From assembly GCA_030847615.1 (NCBI GenBank), contig JAUMIR010000004.1, forward strand, positions 234,105,001-234,169,000: a stretch of DNA of 64,000 nucleotides. Direction: 5' to 3'. Under the pieces are notes generated by a model that saw only the letters and a program-made list of their open reading frames with translations, was not told the DNA's origin and searched no databases. Source of the stretch: Gambelia wislizenii (Eukaryota; Chordata; Lepidosauria; Squamata; Crotaphytidae). Both the position numbers and the translations under genes were made by a program. This document shows, one piece after another, positions 57,777 through 64,000 of the stretch (position 1 is its first letter; each line of letters starts with the position of its first letter).

Positions 57777-58904
57777 CATACACAAATGTGAACAAATAAG
57801 CATAGTCTTCTTGCCCAGCTTTAGCCCCATGCCTTCCCCCGAAATTGAGAAGTCTACACCCCTGCACAGATGTTCTATACTAAGATCTTAGGAGAATCTA
57901 TTATTATTCCAGAACATTTCCTATGAACGTTCTAGGTACTTTCCTCTAGCAAAACATATGTCACAGCTTCTCCAATGCTGATTCTGATGAAAGCAGTATG
58001 GAAAAAAAACAAAACAAAAAAAAAAACAAAAAACAAAACACCTACCGGTATCAATGGGGATTGGATCAAGCTCTCATTTTCCAGTGCAGCCTTACTAAGA
58101 ATACCTTAAAACTGAGCATAAGTGTTTTCAATAAGCTTTTATGCTGCTTTGTATGATCATGCTGTGTACTGTTATATGTGGAAGAATTATGAAATTTAAT
58201 TAGGGAATGGTGCTTAGGTCATAGCAAAACTCACACACTAAATACATTATAAATATCTGCTTTGGTTTTAATCAAAACAACATCTCCTTAAAGGTTTTTA
58301 ATCACTAGTTTAGATAAGTGGGATTTGTGACAATTGTTAAGATACTTTGGAATGTGGCTGAAAACACACACCTGCATGTAGTTAGAAAAGGAAGAGAAAG
58401 GAAAGCTTTCTTAAAGTGTAGTTAATATGATAAATAATACCATAATTCATGGTAAAACAGGACAATCCTTTTAGAGCAGTATGTCTAAGGGGTTTCCCTG
58501 ATGTAAAGCTTTTTTTAAAAGCCTGGATTTTTAAATAGTATGTAGCTGTGACAATACTATTTACCAAAAGCAATTGCATGATATAGTGTAAAAGAACAAA
58601 ATAACAGATGTGTGATGATCCACTGATTTATGATTATGGCCGCGTTGGTCAGGGATGGTCTAATTTGAGCAAAGTATCCTTATTGACTGCACTATCATGT
58701 GGCTGTGTTTCCCTCAAGGTTAGCATTGCAGAGTGCTGAGCTTTTTTTAAAAAAGAAAACCTAGGAGCAACAAAACACTTAACAAATAGTTTCTAGCAGT
58801 GGCAGCTGGTGGTTTTCATATTGTCCTGGTTCAGTGGCCATACCCTTGCAGAGCAAGGAAGGAATATCCTGGGAGTTCAGAGACAGCTCAGGCAGGGGCC
58901 ATAA
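57777..58904. other. Unannotated spacer
   Basis: An A-rich tract with CAAA units lies at 58004-58040. No gene or nameable repeat was seen. Confidence 0.5.
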
Positions 58905-59110
58905 ATCAATAGAGCTCAAAGAGCAAGGGGATCTTCTAACACCTTTGAGACTGAAAGAAAGAAGTTGTAGCACAAGCTTCATAGACTTGGTCTACTTCCT
59001 CAGATGCATGCATGAAAACTTATGCTACAACTTCTTTCTCTCAGTCAGTCTCAAAGGTGCTACAAGATCTCCTTGCTTACTGAGGTTCCAGACTAACATG
59101 GCTATGTATT
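58905..59110. mobile_element. Inverted pair of type B (Penelope-like) termini
   Basis: The left arm (58922-58979, reversed) and right arm (59020-59076) are about 57 bases each and mirror each other: TTTGAGACTGAAAGAAAGAA against TTCTTTCTCTCAGTCAGTCTCAAA. On the minus strand CTGAGGA (59003-58997), AGTAGACCAAGTCTA and GAAG follow the type B hammerhead-like core at 36481, with one A of GAAA lost. The right arm lacks the CTGAGGA half. GTTCCAGACTAACATGGCTA closes the right unit, as at 35811. Confidence 0.55.
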
Positions 59111-59585
59111 TGAATTCTAGATCTCAGAAAGCATCCTTCCCTGTGAAAGTCTGTTTGGAAGAAGCTTTGCCAAGGCCAGTCAAGGTTTGGGGAAACAAAA
59201 AAGCTACTCAGTCAGCCAGACCGGGGTCAAAGAATCAGTAAGAGCTGTCTGAATGTCAGAGGTCTGAATGACAGGAATCAGGGAACAGGGATGCTGGCCA
59301 GAAAGTGTTGCTTTCAGTGACTAGCTCTAGATATGGCTGGTTCTTAAATGGACTGCTGCCAGCTGGCTCTAATCAGAGCCCCTCCTTTGCTGCTTGGCAA
59401 GGATGCTCATTGAACACCGTTGTTCTGCTCTCCACTCCATGCACTGAGTCTGAGGACTTGGGGGGTTGTGCTGTCTCCCCAGCTGCATCCTCTGCCAAAT
59501 CAGCTGCAGGTGAGTCCTGGCTTTGTTCCCTCTCCAGATGAGGCTGCTCTTCAACTGGGGGAGCTGCCCGAGGGCTTGACTACAT
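59111..59585. other. Unannotated spacer
   Basis: Nothing was recognised. Confidence 0.4.
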
Positions 59586-59718
59586 GGGGAGTAAAAATCC
59601 AGATGAAATTCAGACTACTTTGGCTTCGAGCTGTGGTGCATGAAATATGGACTACTGTGGCCTGGATTTAAATGCCATACCTGTCAAAGCCCGAATGTGC
59701 ATTTGGATTTTTACCCCC
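59586..59718. repeat. Inverted repeat, probable MITE fragment
   Basis: GGGGAGTAAAAATCCAGATG at 59586 is mirrored by CATTTGGATTTTTACCCCC ending at 59718. GGGCTTGACTACATGG at 59573 just outside resembles the family A end GGGCTTGTCTA. A complete element with duplication was not defined. Confidence 0.4.
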
Positions 59719-59810
59719 AGAGAAGCAGAAAGATTTGTTTTTAAAGTGTATTTTAAAACACCTGGCTTCCATTCAAAGCAGTTACTCACACTTAAGGCTT
59801 GACTCTGAGC

Positions 59811-60078
59811 TCCATGAAAGCAAAGTCCCAGTGCTAGTTGCTTTCTCTGAAAGGGCAGCTAGCCTCATGATGGTGGGGCAGGCTGGTCTTTCTGACTTCT
59901 AGAGCAACTAGTGCTGGGGCTTTGCTTTCCCAATGCACAATCATCTGTGTTCCATGAAAGCAAAGCCCCAGTGCTAGTAGCTCTCTCTGAAGTCAGGGCA
60001 GCTAGCCTCATGATGGCAGGGCTGGTCAGGCGTTCTGACCTCAGAGAGCGAGACTAGTGCTGGGGCTCTGCCTTTGGA
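59811..60078. repeat. Two tandem 140-bp hairpin units
   Basis: Each unit starts TCCATGAAAGCAAAG (59811 and 59951). Each is an inverted repeat: AAAGCAAAGTCCCAGTGCTA is mirrored by TAGTGCTGGGGCTTTGCTTT (59909-59929), and CCCAGTGCTAGTAG by CTAGTGCTGGGG in unit 2. The middle GGGCAGCTAGCCTCATGATGG is common to both. The unit is a foldback element duplicated in tandem. Confidence 0.75.
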
Positions 60079-60412
60079 ATGAGGAAGTGGTGCTGAGAAG
60101 GGGGGAAATGGTGGCACCTCAGGCAGTTCTTGTCCTTCCTCTCCTCCCCCCAAATCCAGTGGATGGATTGTTTACACTGCAGTTTCTTCAGAGTTTCAAT
60201 CAAACTCCAGAGAAAACTGCAAGTTTTCTAAAACTCAGAATAAGGGTGCATTCCCTGAGCCAAACATCATTTGGTATTATTTCACCAGGTTTGGGGAAAA
60301 GGCTGCATGGAGTGTGGCATTATCGAGCCAGATTCATGGTGGATTCAGGGTTTTTCACTGGTGTAGAGAAGTCTGAGTCTCTTCTTCAGACTCAGAATCT
60401 AGGTCCAGATTG
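60079..60412. other. Unannotated spacer
   Basis: Nothing was recognised. Confidence 0.4.
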
Positions 60413-62072
60413 AACTTCCAGTGGCGAGGGCGTCATGGGAGGACGAAGTACATGGAGCTCGTGTGCTTCATTCACTAAATTCGGAGTTGAAACCCCCCCC
60501 CAAAACGAAAAGGGGTGAATTTGCTTGGGGAAACAAGCAATCGGAGGGGGCCTGCGAAGGACCAGATTGACCAGACTAACTTTTTGGAGAAAAAAACCAA
60601 CAACCTCTCCAAAACATGGACGTCTGAGGAGGTCCAAGGCTTACCACACCTGGATTGAAGCAGCCAATATTGGTAAGAATGACGTCACCACTTTTAAAAG
60701 ATCTTAAAGACTGTAGAGCTGCAAGTAAGCTAATTTTCTTTTACAATCCAGTGAAGATACTCCCTAGTATTTAGTTCTGCTTATCGGATAATTAAGCTTG
60801 CAAAGCTGAGTGAGGTAACTCAGCGTGAAGCAGAAAGAATTTGGAGAAAGTGAAAAGCGAAAGTGGGGCAGTGAACTAAGAGGAAGGAAAGTGGTTGAAA
60901 ACAACTGAAGAGAAGATAACCAACAACAATAATAACAATAAACAATAAAAAAATTAATAGAGTATAGAAACGGGCTAAAAAAAAAGCAAAAGCAAACTGA
61001 ACGGCTTTAAGAGGCCAGCTCTTAAAGGGACAGTGTGTAGTGAACTGGTTTAAAGGAGGAGGCTCAACCTAAAAGCGGAACAAGTGGGAGAGGACATAAG
61101 CCGAGGACACAAAAAATGATTCAAAAGGAAAGGCATCAAAGAGTACTAAAATTAAAGCTAAGACAAGCAAAAGAAAAGAAAGGAAAAGTAAACAAAAAGG
61201 CACTAAGAGACCAGCCTTTAAAATGACAGTGTGAAGCAAACCGAAAACAGAGGAAACGGGAGAGAACGAAAGCGGAGGACGTTAAGAAGGATCTAAAAGC
61301 TTTGCTTTGCTTCCTTGTTGGGGGGAGGTGGAGGCTTTCTGCTCAGTACTTTAGAGGATCTAAAAGGAAAGGCATAAGGAGTATTAAAATTGAGACTAAG
61401 ACAAATAAAAGAAAGAAAGGAAAACAAACACAAAGGTTCTAAGAGCCCAGCTCTTAAAGAAACAGCACGAAGTGGACTGACTGAAAAGAGGAGGCTCAAA
61501 CTAAAAGAGGAAGAAATGGAAAAGAACGAAAGGCGAAGATGTTAAGAAAGATTTATGTCAAGATTATGTAATACAGGTATCTAAAATGGTCATATAAGCT
61601 TTGGAAATGAGATGTTGAATTAGTTAGGTATATAATATAAACAGGAGAAAACATATAAAGACGATATAAGAAGATACAGGATAGTAATTCGAAAGGTAAT
61701 AGTGCAATAAGAGAGGGGGGGAAATCAACAACAAAAAAATAAAAATATAAAGTATTGGTGGAATAATAGGTATCCAAGTACTAGAAAGTATTGTAGTAAC
61801 AATAATTAATAGAAGGCGAATGTGTCAATGATTAATGAGGAACAAAAGGCTGGGTTGGAAATTGTTGTTTTATAGTTAATCCATTGGTTGCAGATATTGT
61901 GGTTATAATTTTGAGAGTTAATTAGTTGTCCTGTGGGATAGGGGATAATAGTAACTGGGGAAAAAGCAATTAAGAAAAGAGGTTGAGAATTCATTACAGT
62001 TAAAAAGTTAACTAAATTAACTAAAAAGACTAAGGAGTAACATATTTTAAAGACATAGTGAACCAGGTGAGT

Positions 62073-63055
62073 ATGCCAACTACAAAGAAAAATTTAGCGC
62101 AGGTACAATCCCAGGCACAAGCATCAAGGAGGACATCTATAGACATGGCAACAAAGTTAGCGCATACAAATCAAATGTTGCTAAATGAATTTTAAAAATT
62201 GAGTAAAGATTTGAAAACAGAGATGAAAGATCTAAAAGGAGACATAAGGTCAGATTTATAAAAGCAATTGGATAAATTTGGTTCTCAATTGGAAGCTGCT
62301 ACAAAAGATATCACAAAAATAAGTAATGAATTACAAGAATTAAAGATCAAAACAGGATATTTGGAAATAAGAACTAAACAGTTGGAAAATCAGGCAGAGC
62401 AAGAAAGTAACCAGAGAATAATACAAGAAACTAGAAATAGCACAAAGGGTTTGAAAATAAGAGGATTAACAGAACAACGGAGTGAAGATTTAGCGACAAG
62501 GATTATTCCTGTATTAGCGGATTATATTGGATGGACACCAGAACAACTTGATGTGGAGGTGGATAAACTATATAGAATTGATTCCTGGATAGCGAGAAAG
62601 AAAAAGCTTCCAAGGGATATAGTTATCCATTTTTTAAGGGAAAGAGTTAAAGATATAGTTATACAAAAAAGCTTTAAACAAGACCTAATTATAGAAGGAG
62701 AAGAAGTTAAAATATTTAAGGACGTACCATTTCAAGTATTAAAAAAAAAGGAAGGATTATAATTTTCTGACTCAGGTGCTTAAGAAAAAAGAGATTCAAT
62801 ATAAGTGGAATAAAACAGGGAATAACACTTACCTATAAGTATAAGACAGTGGTGATAAACTCTATAATTAAAGCTAAGGAATTTTTAATAAAAATACAAG
62901 GAGAACAGACAGACTCAAAAGAGGATAAAAAGAGAAAAACTAGAGACAACTCTCAGGAACATCAGACAACACAAAAAAATAATCTAGGGAAAAAACTAGA
63001 GGAAAAAATAGTCAAGGAACAGAGAGTGAATTGGAGGAAGAAAGACAGGAAATAG
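62073..63055 (+). pseudogene. L1 ORF1 (RNA-binding chaperone), disabled
   Basis: ATG at 62073 opens a frame reading MPTTKKNLAQVQSQAQASRR. It is broken by TAA at 62193 and 62259 and then open to 62762. From about codon 60 a heptad-rich Leu/Ile coiled coil is visible (KQLDKFGSQLEAATKDITK, LQELKIKTGYLEI). An RRM-type segment follows (STKGLKIRGLTEQ, IIPVLADYIGW, LPRDIVIHFLRERVKDIV). The C-terminal domain continues in other frames (FLTQVLKKKEIQYKW, then VINSIIKAKEFLIKIQGE). This order is that of L1 ORF1p, which trimerises and binds L1 RNA. A Lys/Glu-rich tail ends at 63055. Confidence 0.8.
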
Positions 63056-63189
63056 AGAAAGAAATATTGAGGAGTAAATTAGAAAAGAGAAGAAGGGGAA
63101 GAGGTAGAGGAAGAATTAGATTCAGAGAGTAACGAAAACAGTAACTTCAGAGGAGGAAAGCATTGGGTAAGGAATAAAAAACAAAAGAA

Positions 63190-64000
63190 CATAATAATGG
63201 AATTGGGCTATCCCAAAAGACAATACAATTGGAGATTGAATGACCTACTGATTGAAAATGATTTGATAACTGAAAAAATGAAAAAATCATTGAAATTATT
63301 TTTTGAAGAGAACTTAGGAAAAGGGACGGATATTAGCGTAGTGTGGGACACTTGTAAGGCGTAGTAAGGGGGCATTTTATCCAACAAGAAGCAGAAAGAA
63401 ATAAGAAGAAGAAAATAAAAGAAGAAAGAATTTTGGAAGAAATTACAAAAAAAAGAGAAAGAATTAAAATTAAAACCTAAAGATGAGAAATTATATAAGG
63501 AATTAACAATACTAAAGAAACAATTGGAAATTGAAATGACATTAGAAATAAGCAGAAAATTAAAATATGCTAACCAAAGATTTTTTGAACATTCAAATAA
63601 ATCAGGGAAGTGGTTAGCTTATAGATTGAGAAAAGAAAAAGAAAGAAAGATGATAACAGAGATTAAGTCAAATAACAATCTTATACTAAACAAAAAGATA
63701 TTATGAGAGCATTTTACAATTACTATTCAGAACTATATGCAGAAGATCCAATAAATCAAGATACTAGAGAGGGAATAAGGAAATATTTAGAGAAAGAAAA
63801 TCTTCCTCAACAGAAGACCAGAGACAAGAGCTAAACAGATTACAAAAGAACAAATAAAAGAGGCAATAAGTAAAATGAAAATAGGTAAGGCTCTGGGACA
63901 TGATGGATTTTCAGTTCTTTATTATAAGACACTTGAAAATGAATTGATTAACATAAACTATTTAACGAGTTGAACAGGGGAAAATGCCCAGAATCACGGA
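63190..64000 (+). pseudogene. L1 ORF2 segment: end of endonuclease and start of reverse transcriptase
   Basis: YNWRLNDLLIENDLITEKMK then KLFFEENLG and VVWDTCKA match the region just after the L1 endonuclease domain (W-R-L-N ... W-D-T-x-K-A). KYANQRFFEHSNKSGKWLAY follows. KEQIKEAIxKMKIGKALGHDG near 63850-63905 is the reverse transcriptase N-terminal signature, in which the usual GKAPGPDG reads GKALGHDG. Stops after WDTCKA (63362) and several frameshifts disable it. It continues past the right edge. Confidence 0.78.

Larger units (their letters stand above)
60413..64000 (+). mobile_element. L1 LINE, 5' end to part of ORF2, internally deleted (runs off the right edge)
   Basis: It starts with a GC-richer leader (CTTCCAGTGGCGAGGGCGTC), the usual look of a reptile L1 5' end. 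An A/G-rich 5' UTR with GAGGAGGCTCAA-type repeats (61045, 61486) follows to about 62072. ORF1 lies at 62073-62762 with extensions to 63055, then an ORF2 segment at 63190-64000. The endonuclease N-terminal region that should separate them is absent. The downstream part of ORF2 is outside the window. Stops in both ORFs mean it is non-functional. Confidence 0.8.

Overview
This is vertebrate nuclear DNA, most likely from a squamate reptile (lizard or snake). The evidence is the repeat set: four copies of a MIR-like tRNA-derived SINE of the type common in lizards, a 5S-rRNA-derived SINE, CR1, L2, L1 and RTE-like LINEs, Penelope-like elements, and PIF/Harbinger, hAT and Tigger-type DNA elements. There are no prokaryotic signatures. 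The species cannot be fixed from the sequence alone.

The only host protein-coding sequence recognised is coding exon 1 of the zinc-finger transcription factor gene SALL3, on the minus strand at 14741-14819. It begins MSRRKQAKPQHLKSDEEL and ends at a GT splice donor in phase 1. Everything to its left (1-14740) is intron 1. No SALL3 exon 2 is present, so this intron exceeds 14.7 kb and the rest of the gene lies beyond the left edge. The exon sits in a large GC-rich CpG island (about 13.5-17.5 kb). An AT-rich homeodomain/POU-like motif block (15199-15303) lies inside the island upstream of the start codon. GC-rich sequence continues to about 24.5 kb.

Layout: 1-13.4 kb is AT-rich intron with only three recognisable mobile elements. 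13.4-24.5 kb is the island and its 5' flank, with one SINE and simple repeats. From about 24.8 kb to the right edge the DNA changes character and is packed with nested, decayed transposons and no host exon I can support. This fits a gene-desert flank of a developmental regulator.

The most interesting structures are in that right-hand part. (a) Penelope-like termini in inverted pairs (29.8, 35.8-36.6, 40.1 and 58.9 kb) carry hammerhead-ribozyme-like cores. One copy retains the last codons of a Penelope-type ORF. (b) A 329-bp nearly perfect palindromic MITE with a TAA duplication (50991-51319) shares its terminal repeat with a 1.24-kb element (42092-43326) that carries a Harbinger-transposase-like remnant. 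(c) A 797-bp foldback element is flanked by TA (56978-57774). (d) A MITE inserted in a CR1 reading frame can be removed on paper to give an uninterrupted frame with a TTG duplication. (e) A 3'-end L1 copy with two in-frame stops lies inside another DNA transposon. (f) A second L1 entering the right edge has its endonuclease region apparently deleted. No viral gene or toxin gene was recognised.
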